Positions 19,007 through 26,977 of a stretch of 64,000 nucleotides of DNA are shown piece by piece. Source of the DNA: Achromobacter deleyi (lineage in GTDB: Bacteria; Pseudomonadota; Gammaproteobacteria; Burkholderiales; Burkholderiaceae_B); assembly GCF_016127315.1 (NCBI RefSeq), contig NZ_CP065997.1:4030001-4094000 (forward strand), read 5' to 3'. Both the position numbers and the translations under genes were made by a program. Numbering within the stretch: position 1 is the first letter of the stretch; each line of letters opens with the position of its first letter. The notes under the pieces were generated by a model, which was not told the origin of the DNA, searched no databases, and saw only the letters and a program-made list of their open reading frames with translations.

Positions 19007-19173
19007 GGCGGCGCCCCGCGACGGTGCCGGCCCAGCCTGGGACCGTGGGTCGCGGCCGTTCGGGCATGGCCCGGCGGGAGCATCCACGGTCCGGCGACGC
19101 CCCGTCCCGGTCATTCGATTTCGGTGGCCGGTCGCGGTACGATCCGGGCTGACTTCGATTTTTCAGGATAGCC

Positions 19174-20745
19174 ATGCGACAGCGTCTCCTTCGGGCCCGG
19201 ATCGATCCCCTTGCGCGCGCGGTCCTCGCCGCCGCGCTGAGCCTCGCCGCCTGCGGCGGCGCCCAGGCCCAGTCGCCTTCTTCCGCCACCGGCACGCGCA
19301 GTCCCGGCGTCCAGCCGGCCCCGTCCGGCCCGACGCTGACGCCCAAGCGCAGCTTCGACGACCCGTCCACGCCTGCCCCGGCCGCGGCGCCCGTGCCCGT
19401 GCCCGTGGTCACGCCGGACGATACGCGCGCCGCCCCGCCGACGAACGTCCACGCGCCCGCCCCGGCACCTGCACCGGCCCCCGCGCCCGCTACCGCGGCC
19501 CCGGCCGCCCAGCCTGCCGCCGCGCCGGCCCAAACGCCCGCCGCGACCGCGACTCCCGCCGCGCCCACGGTCATCATCCCGACCGAGCTCGACACCAAGG
19601 CGTGTATCGCCAAGCTGCGCAAGGGCGCCACCGCCAACGGCCTGACCCTGGCCGATTGGGACAAATACACCGCCAAGGCCAAGCTGCTGCCCACCACCGT
19701 GGCGTCCGCTCAGGGCCAGCCCGAGGGCCGCGAAAGCTGGTGGGACTACATCGCCAAGACGGTCGACGACGAGCGCGTCAGCGACGGCCGCGCGGTGCTC
19801 GCCAAGTACGGCAAGCAGCTGGGCGACATCAGCCAGCAATACCAGGTCGACCCGGCCACGCTGGTCGCCATCTTCGGCATCGAGACCAACTACGGCCGCC
19901 AGGTCGGCAAGACCGACGTGCTCAATGCCTGGCTGACCCGCGCCTGCACCGAGAACAAGACGCTGTGGGAAAAGAACGCCTACGCCTCCGTGCGCCTGCT
20001 GCGCGACGGCGTGGTGCCGGCCGACAACTTTGTCGGCTCCTGGAGCGGCGCCTTCGGCATGACGCAGTTCATCCCCACCTCGTTCTACGAGCTGGCGGCC
20101 GACGGCGATGGCGACGGCAAGATCGATCTGTACAACTCGCTGCCCGACGCCCTGGCCTCGACCGCCAACCACCTGCGCAAGCGCCGCGCCAAATGGACCC
20201 ATGGCCTGCCGGCGGTGGTGGAAGTGCGCGTGCCGGCCGATGTGGCCGCCGCCATTCCGCCCGCGCCCGACGCCGAATACGTCGGCTCGCAGGACCGCCG
20301 CACCATCGCGCAGTGGGCCCAGGCGGGCCTGAAGCAGGGTGACGGTTCCGCGCTCAAGCTGGCCAGCGGCAACGACCAGCAGGCCTACCTGTTCGCGCCC
20401 ACCGGCGCCAAGGGCCCGGTGTTCCTGGCCACCGTCAATTTCGACGCGATCCTGCACTACAACCAGTCGCGCCGTTATGGGCTGGCGGTGTCGCTGCTGC
20501 TGAACCGCCTGCAGGGCGGCCCGGCGCTGGCCACGGCCTGGCCGACGGACGACCCCGGCCTGTCGCGTGCGCAGATCAAGGAAGTGCAGGAGATGCTCAA
20601 CGCCCGTGGCTATGACGTCGGCACCGCCGACGGCATTCCCGGCGCCAAGACCCGCGACGCGGTGCGCGCCGAACAGGAAAAGCGCAACCTGCCGCAGGAC
20701 GGCCGCGTCGGCAAGCGCATCTACGACGCGCTCAAGGCCAAATGA
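19174..20745 (+). CDS. mltB: MltB-family membrane-bound lytic murein transglycosylase with PG-binding domain
   Basis: A 523-residue peptidoglycan lyase. The N-terminus is a lipoprotein signal with LAAC and C27. Residues ~60-135 form a low-complexity Ala/Pro linker. The SLT_2 catalytic domain (~140-445) contains catalytic Glu E237 in FGIETNYGR and the GAFGMTQFIPTSF block. A PG_binding_1 domain (SRAQIKEVQEMLNARGYDVG) ends the protein. It cleaves glycan strands from the periplasmic face of the outer membrane. Its stop overlaps the methyltransferase start by 4 nt. Confidence 0.93.
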   Translation: MRQRLLRARIDPLARAVLAAALSLAACGGAQAQSPSSATGTRSPGVQPAPSGPTLTPKRSFDDPSTPAPAAAPVPVPVVTPDDTRAAPPTNVHAPAPAPAPAPAPATAAPAAQPAAAPAQTPAATATPAAPTVIIPTELDTKACIAKLRKGATANGLTLADWDKYTAKAKLLPTTVASAQGQPEGRESWWDYIAKTVDDERVSDGRAVLAKYGKQLGDISQQYQVDPATLVAIFGIETNYGRQVGKTDVLNAWLTRACTENKTLWEKNAYASVRLLRDGVVPADNFVGSWSGAFGMTQFIPTSFYELAADGDGDGKIDLYNSLPDALASTANHLRKRRAKWTHGLPAVVEVRVPADVAAAIPPAPDAEYVGSQDRRTIAQWAQAGLKQGDGSALKLASGNDQQAYLFAPTGAKGPVFLATVNFDAILHYNQSRRYGLAVSLLLNRLQGGPALATAWPTDDPGLSRAQIKEVQEMLNARGYDVGTADGIPGAKTRDAVRAEQEKRNLPQDGRVGKRIYDALKAK

Positions 20746-21377
20746 GCGCCGCCGATCCCACGCAAACTGTCGACGGCGGCGGGGCAGTGGTCTCGGGCAC
20801 CCAGGGCTACGGCGAAAACGCCGCGGCCCTGGCCGAGCAATACGAGAGCATCGCCTTCGCCGACGTCCACCGCGACGTGGCGCACCTGATCCCGGCGACG
20901 CCGTCGCGCATCGCCGACATCGGCGCCGGTTCGGGCCGCGACGCCGCCGCGCTGGCCCGCATGGGCCACCAGGTGGTGGCGGCCGAGCCCACGCCCGAAC
21001 TGCGCCGCGAAGGCCAGCGGCGTCATGCGCTGCCCAATCTGGAATGGGTCGACGATGCCCTGCCGGACCTGGACGGCCTGCGCGGATGCGCGTTCGACGT
21101 CATCATGCTGACCGCCGTGTGGATGCACCTGGACGCGGACGAGCGCGCCCGCGGCATGGCGGCGCTGGCGGCCCTGCTGGCGCCCGGCGGCCAGATCCTG
21201 ATGTCGCTGCGCCACGGCCCCGTGCCGCCGGGGCGGCGCATGTTCGACGTCTCGGCCGACGAGACCATCGCGCTGGCGGCCGGCCATGGCCTGTCGGCGC
21301 ATCACTGCGTCACGCGCGAAGACATGCTGGACCGCGCCGACGTGCACTGGAGCTTCCTGGGCCTGCGGCGCGACTAG
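20742..21377 (+). CDS. Class I SAM-dependent methyltransferase
   Basis: A 211-residue methyltransferase with motif I IADIGAGSGRDAAAL (residues ~57-71), an acidic motif II around AAEP and a WMHLDADER segment. The fold is Methyltransf_11/25-like; the substrate is unknown. It starts at ATG 20742 inside the transglycosylase stop (ATGA), implying coupled translation. A link to cell-wall chemistry is possible only by context. Confidence 0.88.
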   Translation: MSAADPTQTVDGGGAVVSGTQGYGENAAALAEQYESIAFADVHRDVAHLIPATPSRIADIGAGSGRDAAALARMGHQVVAAEPTPELRREGQRRHALPNLEWVDDALPDLDGLRGCAFDVIMLTAVWMHLDADERARGMAALAALLAPGGQILMSLRHGPVPPGRRMFDVSADETIALAAGHGLSAHHCVTREDMLDRADVHWSFLGLRRD

Positions 21378-21506
21378 GGTGATGATGCCCCGATGGCGGG
21401 GGGGCGGGCGGATACAGTCAGGTGTCCACGCTGCGGATGGTGGATAGTGACGGGGCTCACCGCTCTGTATGATGCAAGGCACTCCTTTCGATGGCTGCCG
21501 CCTGCC

Positions 21507-22064
21507 ATGATGCCGTCCGCCCTGTTGCCCGAATCCTTCGTCACCCAGCGCCTGCGCGCCGAGCGCATTGCGCCCACCCATCTGCCGTTCATCACCGGGA
21601 TGCATGCCGACGCCGCGCTCATGGCGACCATGGGCGGCACCCGCGACGCCGCCGCCAGCCGGCGCTACGTCGAGCACAACATGCTGCACTGGGCCGAGCA
21701 CGGCTACGGCATGTACGTGCTGACCGAGCGCGACAGCGGCGCGCTGGCCGGCCGCGCCGGCCTCAAGCTGGCGTTGGCGGGAAAGATCGAACGGGTCGAG
21801 GTGGCGTACGCCTTTCCGCCGGCCTGTTGGGGCCGCGGCTACGCCTCCGAGATAACCCGCGCGCTGCTGACGCTGGGCTTCGAGCGCCTGCCGGTGGACG
21901 TCTTGAGCGCCGTGGCGGTGCAGCACAACGCCGCGTCGATGCGGGTGATGGAAAAGTGCGGCATGCGCTGGATCGAGACCACCGGCGAAGGCGAGGCGCG
22001 CAAGCTGCGCTACGAAATCCGGCGCCAGCAATGGCGCGCGCTGGCGGGCGCCGATCAGCGCTAA
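21507..22064 (+). CDS. GNAT acetyltransferase, RimJ/RimL type
   Basis: A 185-residue RimL-like acetyltransferase: VTQRLRAERIAPTHLP at the N-terminus, VEVAYAFPPACWGRGYASE as motif A, and VAVQHNAASMRVMEKCGM as the typical motif B. The acceptor is unknown. ATG 21507 is followed directly by a second ATG (21510); either may be used. The next gene starts 10 nt downstream. Confidence 0.87.
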   Translation: MMPSALLPESFVTQRLRAERIAPTHLPFITGMHADAALMATMGGTRDAAASRRYVEHNMLHWAEHGYGMYVLTERDSGALAGRAGLKLALAGKIERVEVAYAFPPACWGRGYASEITRALLTLGFERLPVDVLSAVAVQHNAASMRVMEKCGMRWIETTGEGEARKLRYEIRRQQWRALAGADQR

Positions 22065-22073
22065 CATGCGGGG

Positions 22074-22271
22074 ATGAGTTCCCCGACTGCCCCGAACACC
22101 CCGTCGCCCGCCGACGACGATCCGCCGCCCGTACTGCCCGAGGCCCCCGCGCCCGAGGAATGCTGCAACAGCGGCTGCATCCCCTGCGTCTACGACACCT
22201 ACAACGAAGCCATGGACGAATACCGCGCCGCGCTCAAGGCCTGGCGCGCGCGGCATGGCGAGGCGGGGTAG
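22074..22271 (+). CDS. Oxidoreductase-like domain small protein
   Basis: A 65-residue protein matching the 'oxidoreductase-like, N-terminal' family (PF09791): Pro-rich leader, then ECCNSGCIPCVYDTYNEAMDE. The C-C-x2-G-C-x2-C pattern with D-x-Y is the diagnostic part. The cysteines suggest metal or redox chemistry, but no activity is established. It follows the GNAT gene by 9 nt and is probably co-transcribed. Confidence 0.85.
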   Translation: MSSPTAPNTPSPADDDPPPVLPEAPAPEECCNSGCIPCVYDTYNEAMDEYRAALKAWRARHGEAG

Positions 22272-22283
22272 CGGGCGGGGCTG

Positions 22284-22307
22284 CCGCGGCGGTTCGCGCC
22301 GCCGCGG
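22284..22307. terminator. Perfect 9-bp hairpin between convergent genes
   Basis: CCGCGGCGG (22284-22292) and CCGCCGCGG (22299-22307) form a 9-bp stem with a 6-nt loop, between the small protein (stop 22271) and the TonB receptor (stop 22343). There is no T tract; a bidirectional terminator role is inferred. Confidence 0.6.
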
Positions 22308-22342
22308 GAACGGGATGCGCGGGCAACCGGCCGCCCCGACTG

Positions 22343-24829
22343 TCAGAAATCCACGCTGACCGCCAACTTGACGGTGCGCGGCGTGCCGACCGAGGTGGAG
22401 CCATACCAGGCGCCTGACCAGTAGCGCTTGTCCAGCGCATTCTCCACGCTTGCGCGGAAAACCACGTTGTGGGCGGCGAGGCGGGTGGCATAGCGGGCGG
22501 CCAGATCGAGCCGTGTCCAGGCGGGTAGTTTCTGCGTGTTGGCGCTGTCCGCGTATTGCTGGCCGGTGTAGATGGCGGCGGCCCGCAGGGTCAGGCCTGG
22601 CAATGACGGCATGTCCCATTCCGCGCCCAGGTTGAACAGCCAGCTCGGAACGCCGATGGCCGTCTTGCCATCCAGCAGGCCGGTGCTGCTCTTGGTGTTG
22701 ATGGCCTTGAGGTAAGTCGCGCCGCCCAGCAGGCGCAGTCCTGCCGCCGCCTCGCCGGCAATGCTCCATTCAATGCCGCGGTTGCGTTGTTCGCCGTCGG
22801 GGGCGTATCGGTTGCTGTCGCCGTTCTTGATGAGACTGGGGCGCGTGATCTGGAAGACGGCAAGGGTATTGAGCAGTGTGCCGGCATCCCATTTGGCGCC
22901 CACCTCCATCTGTTTGCTCTGGTACGGCGGGAAGACCTCGCCAAAATTGGCGGCGGTGACGTCGGTGACCCGGTCTCCCTGTGACAGGCCTTCGATGTAG
23001 TTGGCGTAGACGGAGACCGGCGCGGTCCATGGCTTGATGACCACGCCCATGGCGGGTGTCAGGGCGTGTTCGTCGTAGCGGGTGGTCACGGCGCCCGAGG
23101 GCGTATAGTTCTTCGTCCGCACGCGCTGTTGCCGCACGCCCAGCGTCAACAGGTATTCCTCCTTCAGGAACGAAATCGTGTCGGCCAGGGCGATGCTGCT
23201 CAGGGTGCTGTCGGACGACTTCGGCAGTGCGGCGGGTCCTGCGGTCAGCGTTGGTGGGGTGGGCGCATAGATGTTCGAGGCCCACATCGTCACGGGCCCC
23301 TGGACCGCGCCACCCGTCTGTCGAATGGCGTTGCCGCTCAGGGTGATCTCGTGTCCGACCGGCCCGGTGCGCAGACGACCGCGAATGCCGCCATCGGCCG
23401 CATTGGCATTGGAGAAACTCCTCGTGTTCTTGGCCATGCCGATGTAGGCGCCCGAGGGCTGCGCGTTTCTGCCCAGGGCGTTGTTCATGTAGCCGGAACT
23501 GCCTTGACGCTTGGTGCCGACCGACGCGAACCCCATCCATTGATCGTTGAAGTCGAACTCGGCCGAGGCGATGAGCGCCTTGCTGTGCTCCGAGGCTCGC
23601 GCGCCGGGCAGGGGGTTGAGCTTGGGATCCGGGGCGTCGGGAATCTGGCCGCTGGCAAACGTGGTGAAGAGCGGCATGCCGCCGCGCGTCCTGCCTTCGA
23701 TGCTGTAGGCGTCCAGCGCGACGCGCAGGCGTTCGCCGCGAAAGTCCAGCGCCAGCGAGCCCAATTCCTTGTTCTTCGACTGGCCATCCAGGGTGGTGCG
23801 GCCATCGGACTTGGCGGCATTGACGCGAATGCCGAACGCGTCGTCGCGTCCGAAGCGTCGCCCCATGTCCAGGTGCGCGCCCAGTTCCGAGTCCGCGGAG
23901 AGTTTGGCCGTCAGGCGTGTCAGCGGCGTGTCGCCCGCCCGTTTGGGCACCAGGTTGATGACCCCGCCAACGGAACCGCCGGGTGTCATGCCATACAGCA
24001 GCGCGCCTGGACCCTTGAGCACCTCGATGCGTTCAAGGAGTTCCGTTGCCACCTGAAAGCCCGGTGTCAGGCCGAACAGGCCATTCCAGGCGAAGTCCGT
24101 GCTGGGCATGTAAAACCCGCGCACGTTGAAGAACTCCGTCGGCCCCGCTTCGGGGAACGTCTGCCGCACCGATGCATCCGCGTGCAGCACTTGCGCCACC
24201 GTCCCGGCCTGCCAGTCCTCGATCATGCGGGATGTGTAGCTGGTGGTGCTGAACGGCGTTTCCATCACGTCCTTGTTGCCCAGCAGGCCGACGCGGCCTC
24301 CACGGGCCACCAGGTCGCCCGCGTAGGGCGTGGGCAGCGCACGAGCCCGGGATTCTGGCGCGCCCGTCACGCGCACCGCGGGCAGCGTGCTGATGGCCGC
24401 GCCGTCCGCAGGCAGTGCCTGGCGCAGCGCATAACTGCCATCCGCCTGCCGCACGGCGGCAAGCCCTTGTCCCCGCAGCAGTTCGGCGAAACCCTGTTCG
24501 ACCGTCATGGTCGCGGACAGGCCCGCGGCACGCTTGTGCTGCGTCAATGCCCCTGGCGCGGAGAGCAGCACGCCGGCCTCTTGCGCGAAACGGGTCAAGG
24601 CGGTGTTGAGCGGTCCGGCGGGAATGTCGTAGCGCCGCGCCGGGGCGGTGGCCGGCTGCGCCTGCGCGGTTGGCGTCCAGCCCGCCGTGGCGAGCGTCAA
24701 GCCCGCGACGGCCAGGTCCAGCGCCAGCGCCAGCGCCACTGAGCGCAGCGCGTGAGGGGGGCAATGGGGCGCGGCGTTCGCGGGGGCATGGGTTGGGACG
24801 GAATGCGGGAGGAAGGCGGAACGGTGCAT
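22343..24829 (-). CDS. TonB-dependent siderophore receptor with STN signalling domain
   Basis: An 828-residue outer-membrane receptor. The order is: long signal peptide (AxA near TAQAQ, ~residue 57), STN domain (~65-125: YDIPAGPLNTALTRFAQEAG), plug domain (~150-280, with LERIEVLKGPGALLYG), then a 22-strand beta-barrel ending in Phe (KLAVSVDF). STN receptors talk through the periplasm to a FecR anti-sigma factor. A FecI-like sigma factor lies upstream, but no fecR separates them. ATG 24829 has GGAAAG upstream. Third-position GC appears lower than in neighbours, a hint of separate ancestry. The ligand is unknown. Confidence 0.93.
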   Translation of the reverse strand: MHRSAFLPHSVPTHAPANAAPHCPPHALRSVALALALDLAVAGLTLATAGWTPTAQAQPATAPARRYDIPAGPLNTALTRFAQEAGVLLSAPGALTQHKRAAGLSATMTVEQGFAELLRGQGLAAVRQADGSYALRQALPADGAAISTLPAVRVTGAPESRARALPTPYAGDLVARGGRVGLLGNKDVMETPFSTTSYTSRMIEDWQAGTVAQVLHADASVRQTFPEAGPTEFFNVRGFYMPSTDFAWNGLFGLTPGFQVATELLERIEVLKGPGALLYGMTPGGSVGGVINLVPKRAGDTPLTRLTAKLSADSELGAHLDMGRRFGRDDAFGIRVNAAKSDGRTTLDGQSKNKELGSLALDFRGERLRVALDAYSIEGRTRGGMPLFTTFASGQIPDAPDPKLNPLPGARASEHSKALIASAEFDFNDQWMGFASVGTKRQGSSGYMNNALGRNAQPSGAYIGMAKNTRSFSNANAADGGIRGRLRTGPVGHEITLSGNAIRQTGGAVQGPVTMWASNIYAPTPPTLTAGPAALPKSSDSTLSSIALADTISFLKEEYLLTLGVRQQRVRTKNYTPSGAVTTRYDEHALTPAMGVVIKPWTAPVSVYANYIEGLSQGDRVTDVTAANFGEVFPPYQSKQMEVGAKWDAGTLLNTLAVFQITRPSLIKNGDSNRYAPDGEQRNRGIEWSIAGEAAAGLRLLGGATYLKAINTKSSTGLLDGKTAIGVPSWLFNLGAEWDMPSLPGLTLRAAAIYTGQQYADSANTQKLPAWTRLDLAARYATRLAAHNVVFRASVENALDKRYWSGAWYGSTSVGTPRTVKLAVSVDF

Positions 24830-25073
24830 CAATCGATCTTTCCAAAGGTTCTTCGAGCGGCGAGACGATCGGCGGCGGGCGCAGGGTGGCGGGCGTGTCC
24901 GGCCGAGGCCGTGCCGCCAGGGCGGAGTCGACGCCCGTCCAGCCGTAGTCTCTCGCTGTCTAAATCGAATGTGAGACGCAAAAGGGGAACCCGTCCTTGT
25001 CCTACAAATGGGGCAAGGCCACTTGCGTGGTCACCCACTGGCGATGGTCAGTGGCGCTGCGGGAGAGGGGCTT

Positions 25074-25601
25074 TCAGCCGGCTAGTCCGGCCTCGATCAA
25101 CGCGCATTGCAGCATGGCCTGGGCGATGTATTTCTTGACCATGCGTTCCGAGACGTCCAGCTCGGCCGCGATGGCGTGGTAGGGCGCGCCGTCCACCTGC
25201 GCCATGATGAACGCCGTCGCCGCCTTCCGGGACAGCCGGCCGAGCATGGCGCCGATTTCCAGCAGCGTCTCGATGATGATGGCTTGATGCTCGGGCGATG
25301 GCGCCATGGGTTCGGGCCGCGCAGCCAGCGTTTGCCGCCACGCCTGTTCGATCTCGCGACGGCGCCAGAGGTCCACGCACAGGCCGCCGGCGGCGGTGCG
25401 CAGGTAGGCGCGCGCCTGGCAGACGTTGCTGAAGTCACGGCTCACCGGCTTGGCCAACAGCCGGACGAACGTGTCGTGGGCCAGGTCCGCCGCGTCGGCG
25501 GCGTTGCCCAGGCGGTGGTGCAGCCAGCGCTGCAGCCAGCCGTGATGGTCGCAATAGAGCGTTTCCAGCGAAGGAGGGGATGAGTAGGCCAGGACGCTCA
25601 T
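25074..25601 (-). CDS. FecI-like extracytoplasmic-function sigma factor
   Basis: A 175-residue ECF sigma factor. Region 2 is seen at residues ~14-80 (LYCDHHGWLQRWLHHRLGN, then AADLAHDTFVRLL) and region 4 at ~110-165 (LLEIGAMLGRLSRKAATAF and a helix-turn-helix ending SERMVKKYIAQAM). This is the iron-starvation FecI/FpvI/PvdS class. It should direct transcription of the receptor gene 244 nt downstream. A Fur box lies 54 nt upstream of the ATG at 25601. The expected anti-sigma gene is absent. Confidence 0.9.
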   Translation of the reverse strand: MSVLAYSSPPSLETLYCDHHGWLQRWLHHRLGNAADAADLAHDTFVRLLAKPVSRDFSNVCQARAYLRTAAGGLCVDLWRRREIEQAWRQTLAARPEPMAPSPEHQAIIIETLLEIGAMLGRLSRKAATAFIMAQVDGAPYHAIAAELDVSERMVKKYIAQAMLQCALIEAGLAG

Positions 25602-25654
25602 GCAGAAATCACCGTGCCGCGGGTGACCGTAGGATCACGGTTTGTCCACCCTTG

Positions 25655-25673
25655 AAGAATGATTTTTATTATC
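25655..25673 (-). promoter_or_regulatory. Fur box upstream of the FecI-like sigma factor
   Basis: Minus-strand GATAATAAAAATCATTCTT matches 15 of 19 positions of the classical Fur consensus. It lies 54 nt before the sigma-factor ATG, as expected for iron-repressed expression of the regulator. Confidence 0.8.
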
Positions 25674-25767
25674 GGGCTGGCGCAGTCCTTCCAGGCCCAA
25701 TGACGGCCTGAAGTAGTCTTGTTTTGATGCCGGATGGCAGGCGTTTATTCCGCCGCTCGACGAGACT

Positions 25768-26070
25768 TCAGCGACTCTCAGATGATGGATCCGGCGTTGG
25801 CCACTGCCGGGCCGCATGCAGCACACGCAGCATGCGCACGAGATCGTTCGTCACGTCGTAGATCAATAGATAGTTCGGGTGCGCCACCAGCTCCCGGGTG
25901 CCCGCGACACGGCCGGGACGACCCAGGCCGGGATGATCGATCAGGCGTCCCGCCTTCTCTTCAAGAAGTTCATCAAGCGTCAGCGCCGCAATGGGGTTGT
26001 CGGCCTCGATGAAATCGTAGATCGCTTCCCGGTCCTGGATCGCTTCGGGCGTCCAGCGCAATGCCCTCAC
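25768..26070 (-). CDS. ParE/RelE-superfamily toxin
   Basis: A 100-residue toxin of the ParE/RelE superfamily: N-terminal RWTPEAIQDREAIYDFIEADNP, central LIDHPGLGRPGRVAGTRELVAHPNY and YLLIYDV. ParE members poison gyrase while RelE members cleave mRNA, and the sequence does not decide between them. ATG 26070 overlaps the antitoxin stop by 4 nt, the classical antitoxin-first order. Confidence 0.9.
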   Translation of the reverse strand: MRALRWTPEAIQDREAIYDFIEADNPIAALTLDELLEEKAGRLIDHPGLGRPGRVAGTRELVAHPNYLLIYDVTNDLVRMLRVLHAARQWPTPDPSSESR

Positions 26071-26354
26071 TTGGGTGTTTCAAGCCGGCGACGGGTCGCG
26101 GCGCGACGGGCTGCGAATTTGGTTTCGACCTCGGCGGCCGGCACCAGGCGGCCGGCGTTGGCGGAATCCAGGCCCGCTTGCACCTGGCGGCGGAACCAGG
26201 CGTCATGCTGGGCCGCTTCCTGTTGTTGCTGGACGTACTCCCGCATGAAGTCGCGCAGAAGCTGCGCGCCGGTGCGGTCTCGGGCCTTGGCGGCCATGGC
26301 GAACTCGTTTTTCAAGGCTTCATCCACCCGAAAGGTAAAGGTAGCGTCGCTCAT
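26067..26354 (-). CDS. Ribbon-helix-helix-type antitoxin
   Basis: A 95-residue antitoxin starting MSDATFTFRVDEALKNEF. This N-terminal strand-helix-helix is a CopG/RelB-like DNA-binding dimerisation region; the Gln-rich middle and basic tail would wrap the toxin. ATG 26354 follows GAGAAC, and the longer frame upstream lacks a ribosome site. It is expected to repress its own operon together with the toxin, and a candidate operator lies at 26370-26395. Confidence 0.87.
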   Translation of the reverse strand: MSDATFTFRVDEALKNEFAMAAKARDRTGAQLLRDFMREYVQQQQEAAQHDAWFRRQVQAGLDSANAGRLVPAAEVETKFAARRAATRRRLETPK

Positions 26355-26369
26355 GGTGCGGTTCTCATG

Positions 26370-26395
26370 TGTTACACGATAAGTGCAGCGTAACA
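26370..26395. promoter_or_regulatory. Candidate toxin-antitoxin operator
   Basis: TGTTAC (26370-26375) and GTAACA (26390-26395) are inverted arms 14 nt apart, directly upstream of the antitoxin ATG. A smaller palindrome, GTGTTACAC, sits in the left arm. Autoregulation by the RHH antitoxin at such sites is typical. Confidence 0.5.
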
Positions 26396-26524
26396 TGCCC
26401 GTCCCATGGCGCTTGCTGGGATCATTCGCCACACCAGCGAGGAATGCAACAGGGGACGCGGTCAATTGGGTGATATATCGAGCACGCACGTCGGACCGGT
26501 GCCCGTGCCGGCGGCGCGACCGCC

Positions 26525-26962
26525 TCAGCCCGCCAGCTTCATATGGATGATCGGTCGCGGCCGCCCCCCGGCGTCGGTCTCCGAACGGCCCACGTCGACG
26601 AACCCGTAGTGCTTGTAGAACCCATGGGCCTGCGGGTTCTGTTCGTTGACGTCGACCCGCAGGCTACCGTGCAGCGACAGCGCGAAATTCAGCAGGCGGC
26701 GTCCGGCGCCCTTGCCGCGCTTGTTGGCATCGACGAACAGCATCTCGACCTTGTTGTCGTTCAGGCCCATGAAGCCGGCGACCTCGCCGGCATCGTCCTC
26801 ACAGACCCAGACCCGCACCGACGGCAGGTAGGTGTTGAGCACCTGCGGGTACATGGCCTGGATTTCCTTTTCGGTCAGGAAAGTATGGGTGGCGCGCACC
26901 GACCGGAGCCAGATATCCACCAGGGCGAGGTCGTCGCCGTGGTTGCGTTCTCGGATGTTCAT
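26525..26962 (-). CDS. GNAT acetyltransferase, YjaB-like
   Basis: A 145-residue acetyltransferase: MNIRERNHGDDLALVDIWLRS at the start, VEMLFVDANKRGKGAGRRLL as motif A and NPQAHGFYKHYGFVDVGRSE as motif B, the last typical of YjaB relatives. It begins 15 nt after the M14 peptidase stop, so it is probably the last gene of the peptide-uptake operon. The acceptor is unknown. Confidence 0.87.
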   Translation of the reverse strand: MNIRERNHGDDLALVDIWLRSVRATHTFLTEKEIQAMYPQVLNTYLPSVRVWVCEDDAGEVAGFMGLNDNKVEMLFVDANKRGKGAGRRLLNFALSLHGSLRVDVNEQNPQAHGFYKHYGFVDVGRSETDAGGRPRPIIHMKLAG

Positions 26963-26977
26963 GTCAGACGGGCGGCT

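Noticed and set aside
25035..25054. CCACTG/CAGTGG hairpin after the sigma factor as terminator
   Set aside because: Only 6 bp with an 8-nt loop and no T tract.
24833..25073. A missing fecR hidden in the gap between sigma factor and receptor
   Set aside because: The only frame there (about 69 codons on the minus strand) has no FecR domain, membrane segment or ribosome site.
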